Shown here: in pieces, positions 1 through 8,806 of the stretch
Layout: each line of letters opens with the position of its first letter
Position numbering within the stretch: the stretch's first letter is position 1
NCBI RefSeq assembly: GCF_963675905.1
Contig: NZ_OY780936.1
Span: 1,931,946 to 1,995,945 of the forward strand
Length of the DNA: 64,000 nucleotides
Source: an uncultured Bacteroides sp.
Lineage (GTDB): Bacteria; Bacteroidota; Bacteroidia; Bacteroidales; Bacteroidaceae
Direction: 5' to 3'
Notes under the pieces: model-generated
Database searches by the model: none
Told to the model about the DNA's origin: nothing
Seen by the model: the letters and a program-made list of their open reading frames with translations, nothing else
Position numbers and translations under genes: made by a program

Positions 1-2985
1 CATTCTTTCGCTACTGCTAGGAATATATTCGTCCGGGAAAAGTAATTCCAAATCACTTTCTACCATACATTCCTGCACAAAGCCCTCTCCGCTTATCTTT
101 TCTTCTCCGACAGCAAGCTCCTCAGCATAAAGTTCAGCAAACTCATCTGTCTTCAGCTCATGCACAGCTTCATTCAAAATCTTTTGATAGGTTTCATATC
201 CCAAATCGGCAATGAAACCGCTTTGCTCAGCACCCAACATATTTCCGGCACCACGAATATCAAGATCCTGCATGGCAATATGAATACCACTGCCAAGATC
301 ACTAAAGTTTTCAATAGCCTGCAAACGGCGCTTGGCTTCGGTAGTGAGACTGCTAAGCGGCGGTGCCAGTAAGTAACAGAATGCCTTTTTGTTTCCTCGT
401 CCCACACGACCACGCAACTGGTGAAGATCACTCAAGCCAAAGTTCTGTGCATTGTTAATAATGATAGTATTTACATTAGGAATATCAATACCACTTTCAA
501 TAATTGAAGTTGCTATCAATATATCATAGTCGTAATTAATAAAATCAAGAATTATTTTTTCCAGTTTTTCAGGTTCCATCTGTCCATGTCCCACGCAAAT
601 GCGGGCATCCGGAACCAAGCGATGAATCAAGCCTTCCAGTTCATAGATATTCTGAATACGGTTATTCACGAGAAAAACCTGACCATTCCTACTCATTTCA
701 AAATTAATTGCCTCACCAATAATATCTTCATTGAAAGTATGAACTTCTGTCTGTATAGGGTATCGGTTAGGCGGTGGAGTACTGATAACCGAAAGATCGC
801 GAGCACCCATCAATGAGAACTGCAAAGTTCTAGGAATAGGTGTTGCCGTCATAGTCAGCGTATCCACATTTACCTTTAATTGTCTGAGTTTCTCTTTCAC
901 AGACACTCCAAACTTTTGTTCTTCGTCAACGATTAACAATCCAAGATCTTTAAACTTTATCTGTTTGCCAATAATTTTGTGTGTGCCAATCAGCACACCA
1001 ATCTTCCCGTCTTTGAGGTCGTTCAGTATATTTTTCACTTCATTCGGTTTACGGGCACGACTCAGATAGTCTACTCTGCAAGGAAAATCCTTTAAACGTT
1101 CACTAAATGTTTTGTAATGTTGTAAAGCCAAAACAGTAGTCGGCACCAAAACCGCTACTTGCTTATTATCCGTAGCAGCTTTAAATGCAGCGCGAACAGC
1201 AATCTCTGTTTTTCCAAAACCAACATCCCCACATACCAGGCGATCCATCGGCATTTCACGCTCCATATCCGACTTCACGTCTTGTGTAGTTTTCAGCTGA
1301 TCGGGTGTATCTTCATAAATAAATGAAGCTTCAAGTTCGTGTTGCAGGAATGAATCGGGGCTAAAACTAAAGCCTTTTTCATCTTTCCGTTGAGAATAAA
1401 GTTTAATCAAATCACGGGCTATATCCTTTATTTTCGATTTAGTTCTATCTTTCAGTTTTTCCCATGCACCGGTTCCCAGTTTGTTTAAGCGAGGAGGTTC
1501 CCCTTCCTTACCTTTATATTTAGATACCTTATGCAAAGAATGGATACTAACAAAGACTACATCCTCGTTCTGATAAACCAATTTGATTACTTCCTGAGAG
1601 GTGTTTCCATTTGGAATCCTTATTAATCCGGCGAATTTACCTACTCCATGGTCAGTATGTACCACATAATCGCCAACCTGAAACTGGTTCAGTTCCTTTA
1701 ATGTAAGAGCCACCTTACCACTTCTGGCATTGTCACTCTTTAAGTTATACTTATGAAAACGGTCGAATATCTGATGATCGGTAAAGAAACAGCAGCGCAA
1801 CGTATTATCAACAAATCCCTCATGAATAGTTTTATCTACTGCTATAAAAGGAATATGATCGTTCCGGTCATCAAAAATAGCCTTGATACGATCCGTTTGC
1901 TTTGCACTGTCCGACAATATATAAATCTGATAGTTCTGCTCCAGATAACTCTTCAGCGAACTACTTACCAAATCAAAGTTCTTATGAAAAATAGGCTGTG
2001 CAGAGAAATCAAAATCCACCTTAGCCTCAGGAGTTCCGGTTGGTTTATTACCAAACTCAATGCGATGAAAATCTAAAGCACGGACAGTAAATTCAGAACC
2101 ATCAATCAGCTTTTGTTCCAGATTCACATATTCCTGCCCATCTTGTTCCTGTGCAATTATAGCCTGTGGAGAAAGAGCCTCATCGTGTACAGCCTGAATC
2201 CGTTCGCGTAACCACAAGAAATCTTTGGTTCCAAGAATTGTTTCTTCCGGTATAAAGTCTAGGAAAGAGACCTCCTCACCTACTCCTTTTGTAAGTTCGG
2301 GCACAATAGAAATATTAGTCTTCTTTTCTTTGGATAGCTGAGTATCAACTTCAAAGCTTCTGATACTTTCTACTTCATCTCCAAAGAAATCTATACGATA
2401 AGGATATTCTGATGAAAAAGAAAACACATCAATAATACTTCCACGCACAGCATATTGTCCGGGCTCGTAAACATAATCCACACGTTCAAAACCGTAATTA
2501 TACAGAACTTCCGTAATGAATCCAGTATCAACTTGTTCGCCAACCTGCAGTTTCAATGTCTTATCGGTGAGTTCATTACGCGAAACAACTTTTTCGGCCA
2601 ACGCATCCGGATAAGTCACTACACACAAAGGTTCTTCCGTTTTTTGCAAACGGCTCAGCACTTCTGTACGTAGAATCTCATTGGCAGCATCCTTTTGTCC
2701 GTACTTTATTGCTCTACGATAAGATGAAGGAAAGAACAAAATCTTATCTGCCCCGTTTATCTGAGTAAGATCATGATAAAAATATCCTGCTTCCTCGAGG
2801 TCACCTAAAATAAAAACAAACGATTTTTTGCTACTTTTAAGAAGAGTGGAAAAAATAAGAGCTGCAGAAGAGGCACAAAGCCCCCCCAGAAAAATCTTCT
2901 TTACCGAGGATTCTTCAAGCAGCTTTGCCGTAGCCCCAATCCCGGGATGCTTGGCATATAAGCTTTGCAATTCTGATATATTCAT
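1..2985 (-). CDS. mfd: Transcription-repair coupling factor Mfd (3' end outside window)
   Basis: Mfd is the ATP-dependent translocase that pushes stalled RNA polymerase off damaged DNA and recruits UvrA. I read 995 codons on the minus strand from the ATG at 2985 (MNISELQSLYAKHPG) to the window edge, where the frame is still open (FPDEYIPSSSERM). Bacteroidetes Mfd is about 1,100 residues, so roughly the last 100-130 are missing. Visible in order: an N-terminal UvrB-like region, an RNA polymerase-interaction region (GDYVVHTDHGVGKFAGL), a Walker A motif GDVGFGKTE near residue 585, a DEEQ box (LLIVDEEQKFG) near 686, TATPIPRTL, and helicase motifs up to QLRGRVGR. The gene diverges from the GT2 gene across a 220-bp gap. 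Identification is firm; only the C-terminus is unseen. Confidence 0.96.
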   Translation of the reverse strand, partial: MNISELQSLYAKHPGIGATAKLLEESSVKKIFLGGLCASSAALIFSTLLKSSKKSFVFILGDLEEAGYFYHDLTQINGADKILFFPSSYRRAIKYGQKDAANEILRTEVLSRLQKTEEPLCVVTYPDALAEKVVSRNELTDKTLKLQVGEQVDTGFITEVLYNYGFERVDYVYEPGQYAVRGSIIDVFSFSSEYPYRIDFFGDEVESIRSFEVDTQLSKEKKTNISIVPELTKGVGEEVSFLDFIPEETILGTKDFLWLRERIQAVHDEALSPQAIIAQEQDGQEYVNLEQKLIDGSEFTVRALDFHRIEFGNKPTGTPEAKVDFDFSAQPIFHKNFDLVSSSLKSYLEQNYQIYILSDSAKQTDRIKAIFDDRNDHIPFIAVDKTIHEGFVDNTLRCCFFTDHQIFDRFHKYNLKSDNARSGKVALTLKELNQFQVGDYVVHTDHGVGKFAGLIRIPNGNTSQEVIKLVYQNEDVVFVSIHSLHKVSKYKGKEGEPPRLNKLGTGAWEKLKDRTKSKIKDIARDLIKLYSQRKDEKGFSFSPDSFLQHELEASFIYEDTPDQLKTTQDVKSDMEREMPMDRLVCGDVGFGKTEIAVRAAFKAATDNKQVAVLVPTTVLALQHYKTFSERLKDFPCRVDYLSRARKPNEVKNILNDLKDGKIGVLIGTHKIIGKQIKFKDLGLLIVDEEQKFGVSVKEKLRQLKVNVDTLTMTATPIPRTLQFSLMGARDLSVISTPPPNRYPIQTEVHTFNEDIIGEAINFEMSRNGQVFLVNNRIQNIYELEGLIHRLVPDARICVGHGQMEPEKLEKIILDFINYDYDILIATSIIESGIDIPNVNTIIINNAQNFGLSDLHQLRGRVGRGNKKAFCYLLAPPLSSLTTEAKRRLQAIENFSDLGSGIHIAMQDLDIRGAGNMLGAEQSGFIADLGYETYQKILNEAVHELKTDEFAELYAEELAVGEEKISGEGFVQECMVESDLELLFPDEYIPSSSERM

Positions 2986-3124
2986 AAAAACAATCTGTTT
3001 TTTCACCTCAGAATATGAATAAACTTGCAATTTTATCCTTATCGAAACTGTTATATAGATATAATAACAAACAAAAAAAAAGGAATAAATGCCAACTGTG
3101 GTGAAAAGAATTTAATCTTCACTG

Positions 3125-3132
3125 CAAAATTA
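3125..3132 (-). promoter_or_regulatory. Possible -7 element for mfd
   Basis: On the minus strand this reads TAATTTTG, matching the Bacteroides -7 consensus TAnnTTTG. It lies 140 bp upstream of the mfd start, and I see no good TTTG at the -33 position, so the call is weak. Confidence 0.3.
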
Positions 3133-3152
3133 CTAAAAAAATATGGTTCTCT

Positions 3153-3182
3153 TTTGCAGGTACAATAAATTAACTACTTTTG
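3153..3182 (+). promoter_or_regulatory. Bacteroides-type promoter for the GT2/pyrC operon
   Basis: TTTG at 3153-3156 and TACTTTTG at 3175-3182 match the Bacteroides sigma-ABfr promoter (TTTG, about 19 nt, TAnnTTTG) with an 18-nt spacer. The -7 box lies about 24 bp upstream of the ATG at 3207. Confidence 0.7.
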
Positions 3183-3206
3183 TCTTACTAATTATACAAC
3201 AAATTT

Positions 3207-3950
3207 ATGCAAGCCTCCGACAGTATCGTTATTATTCCAACCTATAATGAAAAGGAAAACATTGAAAATATAATCCGCGCAGTTTTCGGATTAGATAAAA
3301 TATTTCACATATTAATCATTGAAGATGGTTCACCGGACGGCACAGCTTCTATCGTGAAACGACTACAACTTGAGTTTCCTGAACGTTTGTTTATGATTGA
3401 ACGTAAGGGAAAGCTTGGACTTGGTACAGCATACATCACTGGTTTTAAATGGGCTATAGAAAATAAATACGATTTTATTTTTGAAATGGATGCCGATTTT
3501 TCTCACAGCCCTAATGATTTGCCTCGTCTTTATCACGCATGTACAGTTCTGGGAGGAGATGTAGCCATCGGTTCACGCTATGTAAGTGGTGTAAACGTGG
3601 TGAACTGGCCAATGGGACGAGTACTTATGTCTTACTTTGCATCAAAATATGTTCGTTTTATCACAGGTATTCCGGTTGCAGATACCACTGCCGGATTTAA
3701 ATGCTACCGCCGTGAAGTATTGGAAACTATTGAACTGGATAAAATAAAGTTCAAGGGATATGCATTCCAGATTGAGATGAAATTCATGGCTTATAAGTCT
3801 GGCTTCAATATATTGGAAGTCCCTGTGATTTTCATTAACCGTGAATTGGGTTCCTCAAAAATGAACAGTGGAATATTCGGAGAAGCAGTAATGGGAGTTC
3901 TTCAATTAAAATTTGATAGTTTCTTCCGCAAATACCCTCAAAAGAAATGA
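3207..3950 (+). CDS. Polyprenol monophosphomannose synthase-like GT2 glycosyltransferase
   Basis: A cytoplasmic GT2-family enzyme of the dolichol/polyprenol-phosphate mannose synthase type (DPM1-like). Such enzymes move a sugar from a nucleotide donor to polyprenyl phosphate. Evidence: N-terminal VIIPTYNEKENI (residues 8-19), IIEDGSPDGT (38-47), the metal/nucleotide DxD motif DAD (95-97) followed by FSHSP, and GSRYVSGV. At 247 residues it has the length of the soluble DPM1 form with no C-terminal membrane segments. It overlaps the next gene by four bases (ATGA), so the two are translationally linked. The sugar donor cannot be read from sequence. Confidence 0.88.
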   Translation: MQASDSIVIIPTYNEKENIENIIRAVFGLDKIFHILIIEDGSPDGTASIVKRLQLEFPERLFMIERKGKLGLGTAYITGFKWAIENKYDFIFEMDADFSHSPNDLPRLYHACTVLGGDVAIGSRYVSGVNVVNWPMGRVLMSYFASKYVRFITGIPVADTTAGFKCYRREVLETIELDKIKFKGYAFQIEMKFMAYKSGFNILEVPVIFINRELGSSKMNSGIFGEAVMGVLQLKFDSFFRKYPQKK

Positions 3951-5284
3951 AACGTACACTTATCAAAGACGCCACGATTATAAACGAAGGGCGCAGTTTT
4001 ACAGGCTCTGTTATAATTGAAGATGACAAAATAGCCAAAGTTATAGAAGGAGCTGTAACAACCGAAGACACGTATACCGAAATAATTGATGCAAAAGGTA
4101 AATATCTTATTCCTGGAGTTATCGATGACCATGTGCATTTCCGCGAACCGGGACTGACACAAAAGGCAGATATTACAAGTGAAAGCCGGGCTGCTGCTGC
4201 AGGAGGTGTTACCTCTTTTATGGATATGCCGAATACAATGCCTCAAACTACGGACCTTGATGCATTAAATGCTAAGTTTCAGCTGGGAGCAGAAAAGAGT
4301 TTAATCAACTACTCTTTTTACTTCGGTGCTACAAATACAAATTCCGATCTGCTTTCTCAGTTAGATCCTCACCGTGTGTGCGGAGTTAAGCTTTTTATGG
4401 GCTCGAGCACAGGAAATATGCTGGTTGATCGCAAAGAAAGTCTGATGAAAGTCTTTAGCGGAACCGATTTGCTGATCGCTGCTCACTGCGAAGATCCTGT
4501 AATTATTGCACAGAACACCCGCCTTGCCAAAGAAAAGTACGGCGATGATCCCGATATTATTCATCATCCGATGATTAGAAGCGATGAAGCATGTTATGCA
4601 TCTTCAGCATTGGCAGTTGAATTGGCTGAAAAGGCAGGTGCCAGACTACATGTTCTTCATATTTCTACAGCCAAAGAACTTGATCTGTTTAAAGATGTAC
4701 CGATCAAGGAGAAGAAAATTACAGCAGAAGTCTGCGTTTCCCATCTTATTTTCGACGATACATGGTACAAGAAGTTAGGTACACGCATTAAATGCAACCC
4801 GGCAATAAAAACAGTAATTGACAGAGCAGTATTATTAAATGCCATCACAGAAAATCGCATTGACGTAATTGCAACAGACCATGCACCGCATTTACTAAGT
4901 GATAAAGAAGGTGGTGCCTTACGTGCAACTTCGGGAATGCCTATGATTCAGGTTTCATTGATCTCTATGCTCGAGTTTGCTAAACCTCAAATTTTCACAA
5001 AGGAACAGGTTGTGCAAAAAATGTGTCATGCTCCGGCAGAGCTTTTCCAGATACATAATCGTGGATATATACGCGAAGGCTACCAGGCCGACTTGGTAAT
5101 TGTAAACCCTAACGCAGAATGGAAACTTACTAATGATAAGATTCTCAGCAAATGTGGCTGGAGCCCATTGGAAGGTTTAAAGTTCTATAACAAAGTAGAA
5201 CGTACTTTTGTTAATGGACATACTGTATACTCTGACGGACAACTAGATGATTCATATCGCGGACAGGAACTTAGATTCAGATAA
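3947..5284 (+). CDS. pyrC: Dihydroorotase (class I)
   Basis: Cyclises carbamoyl-aspartate to dihydroorotate, the third step of de novo pyrimidine synthesis, in the cytosol. The metal-binding motif DHVHFREPG supplies His62 and His64, GVKLFMGSS may carry the bridging lysine, HCED and HISTA supply further ligands, and TDHAPH contains the catalytic Asp311. The 445-residue length and DHAPH pattern fit the 'multifunctional complex type' class I dihydroorotases of Bacteroidetes. The start overlaps the stop of the GT2 gene, and the next gene begins 3 bp after its stop, giving a three-gene unit. Some family members are inactive hydantoinase-like paralogues, but the key residues are present here. Confidence 0.92.
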   Translation: MKRTLIKDATIINEGRSFTGSVIIEDDKIAKVIEGAVTTEDTYTEIIDAKGKYLIPGVIDDHVHFREPGLTQKADITSESRAAAAGGVTSFMDMPNTMPQTTDLDALNAKFQLGAEKSLINYSFYFGATNTNSDLLSQLDPHRVCGVKLFMGSSTGNMLVDRKESLMKVFSGTDLLIAAHCEDPVIIAQNTRLAKEKYGDDPDIIHHPMIRSDEACYASSALAVELAEKAGARLHVLHISTAKELDLFKDVPIKEKKITAEVCVSHLIFDDTWYKKLGTRIKCNPAIKTVIDRAVLLNAITENRIDVIATDHAPHLLSDKEGGALRATSGMPMIQVSLISMLEFAKPQIFTKEQVVQKMCHAPAELFQIHNRGYIREGYQADLVIVNPNAEWKLTNDKILSKCGWSPLEGLKFYNKVERTFVNGHTVYSDGQLDDSYRGQELRFR

Positions 5285-5287
5285 ACT

Positions 5288-6172
5288 ATGGTAACTTCAT
5301 ATAAAATTCATGAGCTTGTAGAGTATATTGACTGGCTTTACTTTTTCCACGCATGGAGATTGGGAGCACAGTTCGGTCAAATATCTGATATTCACGGGTG
5401 CGATGCCTGCCGTGCACAATGGCTTGCCAGCTTTCCGGAGGAAGAACGCTCAAAAGCGGCCGAAGCTATGCAACTTTTCAAGGAAGCAAACAGAATGCTT
5501 AACCAACTAGATAAAGATTATGAAGTTAAAGTAATGTTTGAACTGTTCGATTCTAATTCAGACGGAGATAATCTTATTGTAGGAGACGTTGTGATTCCGT
5601 TGCTTCGTCAGCAGGTACGTAAAAAAGACAATGAACCCTATTTATGTTTAAGTGATTTTGTCCGTCCGCTTTCATCGGGAATAAAAGACACAGTGGGTGT
5701 ATTTGCATCGAGTGTTGACCCTGAAATGGAGAGAACATACGAAGACGATCCATATAAACATATATTGGTTCAAACATTGACCGACCGCCTTGCTGAAGCT
5801 GCTGTTGAAAAGATGCACGAGTACGTACGAAAAGTAGCCTGGGGATATGCCAAAGATGAAAATCTGACTATAAAAGACATGCTGAAAGTGAAGTATCAAG
5901 GCATTCGTCCGGCTGTGGGATATCCATCCATCCCCGATCAATCTATCAATTTTTTACTGAATGATTTGATTGATATGAGTAAGATTGGAATTAAACTCAC
6001 AGAAAACGGAGCAATGTATCCTCATGCTTCTGTAAGCGGAATAATAATCTCGCATCCTGCATCAAGCTATTTTTCTATCGGAAAAATAGGAGAAGACCAG
6101 TTGAAGGATTATGCCCGCAGAAGAAACATGGAAGAATCTGTAATGAGAAAGTTTCTTGCAGCCAACTTATAA
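5288..6172 (+). CDS. Stand-alone B12-dependent methionine synthase activation domain protein
   Basis: This 294-residue protein corresponds to the reactivation domain normally at the C-terminus of MetH, which uses S-adenosylmethionine to remethylate oxidised cob(II)alamin. The family pattern is clear: VKYQGIRPAVGYPSIPDQ (around 225-240) matches the RPAPGYPACP segment that holds AdoMet-binding residues, and ENGAMYPHASVSGIIISHP followed by SSYFSIGKIGEDQLKDYARR matches the family C-terminus. No cobalamin or homocysteine domain is attached. It starts 3 bp after pyrC and is probably co-transcribed. It may act in trans on a separate MetH encoded elsewhere; that partnership is inference. Confidence 0.88.
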   Translation: MVTSYKIHELVEYIDWLYFFHAWRLGAQFGQISDIHGCDACRAQWLASFPEEERSKAAEAMQLFKEANRMLNQLDKDYEVKVMFELFDSNSDGDNLIVGDVVIPLLRQQVRKKDNEPYLCLSDFVRPLSSGIKDTVGVFASSVDPEMERTYEDDPYKHILVQTLTDRLAEAAVEKMHEYVRKVAWGYAKDENLTIKDMLKVKYQGIRPAVGYPSIPDQSINFLLNDLIDMSKIGIKLTENGAMYPHASVSGIIISHPASSYFSIGKIGEDQLKDYARRRNMEESVMRKFLAANL

Positions 6173-6203
6173 TCGACCTTATAAGTTGAGACTCTGTTTT
6201 TTA
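6164..6203 (+). terminator. Weak terminator-like hairpin after the GT2/pyrC/MetH-activation unit
   Basis: AACTTATAA (6164-6172) and TTATAAGTT (6179-6187) form a 9-bp stem with a 6-base loop overlapping the stop codon. A T-run follows at about 6198-6203. The stem is AT-only, so strength is doubtful. Confidence 0.35.
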
Positions 6204-6422
6204 AGTAATATATAACCAATAATAATATAAAATTAATAGAATAGTTCATTTAAAGACCTACACCTTTATAATAGAAAGTGTAGACTAAAAGAATAAAAGG
6301 TCTAGGCCTTATCTATATACACCCTACTGCTTTGAAAAAACAATTAGTTAAAAAAAGTATTAGGTTCCCTGAAATTTTGTGATTTTTCCCTGTTACTCAC
6401 GACTAATTAAGTGATTTAGCAA

Positions 6423-6926
6423 ATGGACGAGACAAGAATAAACAAGGAATTAGAGCAGGAGTTTACGGCATGCATCAAAGAATATGAGCGTGTCATATAC
6501 AAAGTCTGCTATTTATACACCACTAAGTCAGTAACGCTTAATGATTTATATCAGGAAGCTGTACTGAATATCTGGCGGGCTTTCCCGAACTTTCGGCGCG
6601 AATGCAAAATATCTACATGGATATATCGCATAACGTTGAATACTTGCATCTCATTCATTCGTAAAGAAAAAAATATACCAGAGATAGTTTCACTGACACA
6701 AGAAGCAGAATGGTTAACAGAAGAGGAAGACAGTTTCCGGGAAATGCTGGTGGAATTATATAGGCTCATAAATTGTTTGGGACAACTCGACAAGTCAATT
6801 ATCCTTCTCTATCTGGAGAATAAGGACTATGCAGAAATTGCAGAGATTACCGGATTAACGGTTACTAATATTGCAACCAAACTGAGCAGAATAAAAGATA
6901 AATTAAGAAAAATGCCTCACAACTAA
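6423..6926 (+). CDS. ECF-type RNA polymerase sigma factor
   Basis: A 167-residue sigma-70 family factor of the extracytoplasmic-function group. Region 2 is visible at about residues 23-80 (DLYQEAVLNIWRAF then STWIYRITLNTCISFIRKE), and region 4 at about 120-165 (LGQLDKSIILLYLENKDYAEIAEITGL, a helix-turn-helix). No region 1 or 3 is present. The next gene starts 10 bp downstream and encodes a membrane protein, the usual arrangement of a sigma factor with its regulator. A CCCTGTTAC / CGACTAAT pair at 6388-6407 just upstream could be its own autoregulated promoter, which is speculative. Confidence 0.92.
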   Translation: MDETRINKELEQEFTACIKEYERVIYKVCYLYTTKSVTLNDLYQEAVLNIWRAFPNFRRECKISTWIYRITLNTCISFIRKEKNIPEIVSLTQEAEWLTEEEDSFREMLVELYRLINCLGQLDKSIILLYLENKDYAEIAEITGLTVTNIATKLSRIKDKLRKMPHN

Positions 6927-6936
6927 ATATTGAACA

Positions 6937-7539
6937 ATGGAACTTGATGAATTGAAAAAGTCGTGGGATATACTGGATAACCGACTAAAAAAGGAAGAAA
7001 TATTAGATGAGCATACATTAAGCAAACTAATCAACGAACGAACAAAGCAAACGCATAGCTCGATGAAGAAAATGCTAATGTACTCGAAAGCGACTCTGAT
7101 AGTAGGCTTTCTTGCAATTATTGGTTTAAGTTATTATTTACTGACAGCAGATCATAACAATAAAGAATACTGTTTATGGATTTTTATATGGGGAATGCTT
7201 TGCTTTGGTATGATATGGGATAGCTTAGGATACATGTATCTGAAAAGTATTGATATAGAAAAAATGCCACTCGTAACTATCGTTAAAAAGGTTACTGCCT
7301 ATCACCGGAATTTTATCATTGAATGTTTTGTGGCAGCTCTCTTTTTCTTATCAGCTTTTTTAATGCAGGCATTCTGTCTTGACCTGCTAGCGCTGAATCT
7401 AATTACCATATTAGTGTTTCTCGGAGTATGGATTATTGGTTGCATTGCAGCTATCTGGGTTATAAAGCATTTATTTTACGATAAATTGAAAGATATTAAA
7501 CGGAATCTTGCTGAGTTGAGAGAACTAGAACAAGATTAA
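6937..7539 (+). CDS. Membrane protein partner of the ECF sigma factor (possible anti-sigma)
   Basis: A 200-residue protein with an N-terminal charged cytoplasmic segment of about 50 residues (MELDELKKSWDILDNRLKKE), four hydrophobic helices (about 50-70, 82-102, 128-148, 155-178) and a charged C-terminal tail. The WDILDNRLKKE-type start recurs in hypothetical proteins encoded next to Bacteroides ECF sigma factors. It begins 10 bp after the sigma gene, so co-expression is likely. A role in holding the sigma factor at the membrane is inferred from position only; no zinc-binding anti-sigma motif was seen. Confidence 0.7.
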   Translation: MELDELKKSWDILDNRLKKEEILDEHTLSKLINERTKQTHSSMKKMLMYSKATLIVGFLAIIGLSYYLLTADHNNKEYCLWIFIWGMLCFGMIWDSLGYMYLKSIDIEKMPLVTIVKKVTAYHRNFIIECFVAALFFLSAFLMQAFCLDLLALNLITILVFLGVWIIGCIAAIWVIKHLFYDKLKDIKRNLAELRELEQD

Positions 7540-7569
7540 TTACATTACTTTACTAACAACTCTCAAAAA

Positions 7570-7603
7570 AAAGTCTTTCCTGTCTAAAAGCAGGAAAGAC
7601 TTT
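7570..7603. terminator. Strong hairpin terminator
   Basis: AAAGTCTTTCCTG (7570-7582) pairs perfectly with CAGGAAAGACTTT (7591-7603) across an 8-base loop: a 13-bp stem with A/T flanks. It lies just after the sigma/membrane pair and 18 bp before the next ATG. Confidence 0.8.
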
Positions 7604-7621
7604 AAAAAGCCCACAAAGAAT

Positions 7622-8794
7622 ATGATGCAGAAAGTCTTTTTATTCCTGTTATTGGTGCTTATCCTACCAGATATATTTATCTACAAGGTTTATATATCTA
7701 ATTTTCAAACCAATACTCTTATTAAGTATCTTTATTTTCTGCCTTCGTTGTTATTACTGGCAGGCATCATCTATCTGTTTCTTTTTGCAAATCACGACTT
7801 TATAATTGAACGAAACCAGCTGGTAAGTTGGTTTATTATGTCGTATTTCCTTTTTACCGTGCCCAAGCTTTCATTTATGCTTATCTCAATATTTGATCTT
7901 CCTTTGGGTTTTATCTTTAAACGTTCTTTCTCTACATTTACATACGCCGGTATCACTTCGGCTGTAATTTGGGTAGCAATACTTATTTATGGCTCATTTT
8001 GGGGCAAAACAAAATTCGAAGTTAAGCCATTAACTTACCAGTCATCACTACTTCCTAAAGGATTCGATGGATACAAAATAGTGCAACTGTCGGACATTCA
8101 TATCGGAAGTTGGGTAGGAAATGGAAAAGCACTGCAGGAAGCTGTAGATTTAGTAAATGCACAGCAGCCTGATTTAATTGTGTTTACCGGAGATTTAATA
8201 AACAACAAAGCCAGCGAACTTGATAATTATGAAGATATTCTAAGCAAATTAAAAGCAAAAGACGGAGTATTTTCTATTCTTGGCAATCACGATTACGGGC
8301 CATACTATCGTTGGAAAAATCCTAAAGACCAAGCTGATAATCTTATCTCCCTTAAACAAAAAGAAGCTAAGATGGGATGGATTCTACTTAATAATGAGCA
8401 TCGTATTCTTCATCACAAGGGTGACAGTATAGCACTGGTTGGTGTAGAAAACTGGGGTGCCCCTCCTTTTACTGGTAAGGGCGATTTAAAGAAAGCGCTT
8501 ATCGGTGCAGAAGAAATTCCTTTTAAATTATTGCTCAGCCACAATCCCACTCACTGGAAAAAGAAAGTATTACCGGAAAGCGATGTTGCTTTAATGCTTT
8601 CCGGACATACTCATGGTATGCAATTTGCACTTGGGAATCACTCTTTAGCCTCACTTTTTAGTTCACAATGGAGAGGCTTGTATACACAAGGCAACAGAGC
8701 TTTGTATGTAAATGTGGGACTAGGATTCCTTGGAATACCTTTGCGCTTTGGTGCATGGCCCGAAATATCTGTAATTACTTTAGAAAGTAAGTAA
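7622..8794 (+). CDS. Membrane-anchored metallophosphoesterase (YkuE/calcineurin type)
   Basis: A 390-residue protein with four or five N-terminal transmembrane helices (within residues 1-130) and a C-terminal calcineurin-like phosphoesterase domain. All five metal-site blocks are visible: LSDIHIG (Asp158, His160), FTGDLINN, LGNHDY, LLSHNP and SGHTHG (His329, His331). Such enzymes hydrolyse phosphoesters using two metal ions; the substrate here is unknown, although some relatives act on UDP-diacylglucosamine or similar lipids. It is read alone between a strong terminator and the convergent hybrid regulator gene. The initiator could be either of two consecutive ATGs. Confidence 0.9.
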   Translation: MMQKVFLFLLLVLILPDIFIYKVYISNFQTNTLIKYLYFLPSLLLLAGIIYLFLFANHDFIIERNQLVSWFIMSYFLFTVPKLSFMLISIFDLPLGFIFKRSFSTFTYAGITSAVIWVAILIYGSFWGKTKFEVKPLTYQSSLLPKGFDGYKIVQLSDIHIGSWVGNGKALQEAVDLVNAQQPDLIVFTGDLINNKASELDNYEDILSKLKAKDGVFSILGNHDYGPYYRWKNPKDQADNLISLKQKEAKMGWILLNNEHRILHHKGDSIALVGVENWGAPPFTGKGDLKKALIGAEEIPFKLLLSHNPTHWKKKVLPESDVALMLSGHTHGMQFALGNHSLASLFSSQWRGLYTQGNRALYVNVGLGFLGIPLRFGAWPEISVITLESK

Positions 8795-8806
8795 CAAGTT
8801 TGCTAC

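Noticed and set aside
3938-4246. 102-residue minus-strand frame over the pyrC start
   Set aside because: It lies wholly antisense to the clearly coding GT2/pyrC junction and shows no family pattern.
6254-6303. Riboswitch or structured RNA near the ECF sigma gene (AGACCT/AGGTCT and CTACAC/GTGTAG pairs)
   Set aside because: The two pairings overlap and exclude each other, and no conserved riboswitch core is visible.
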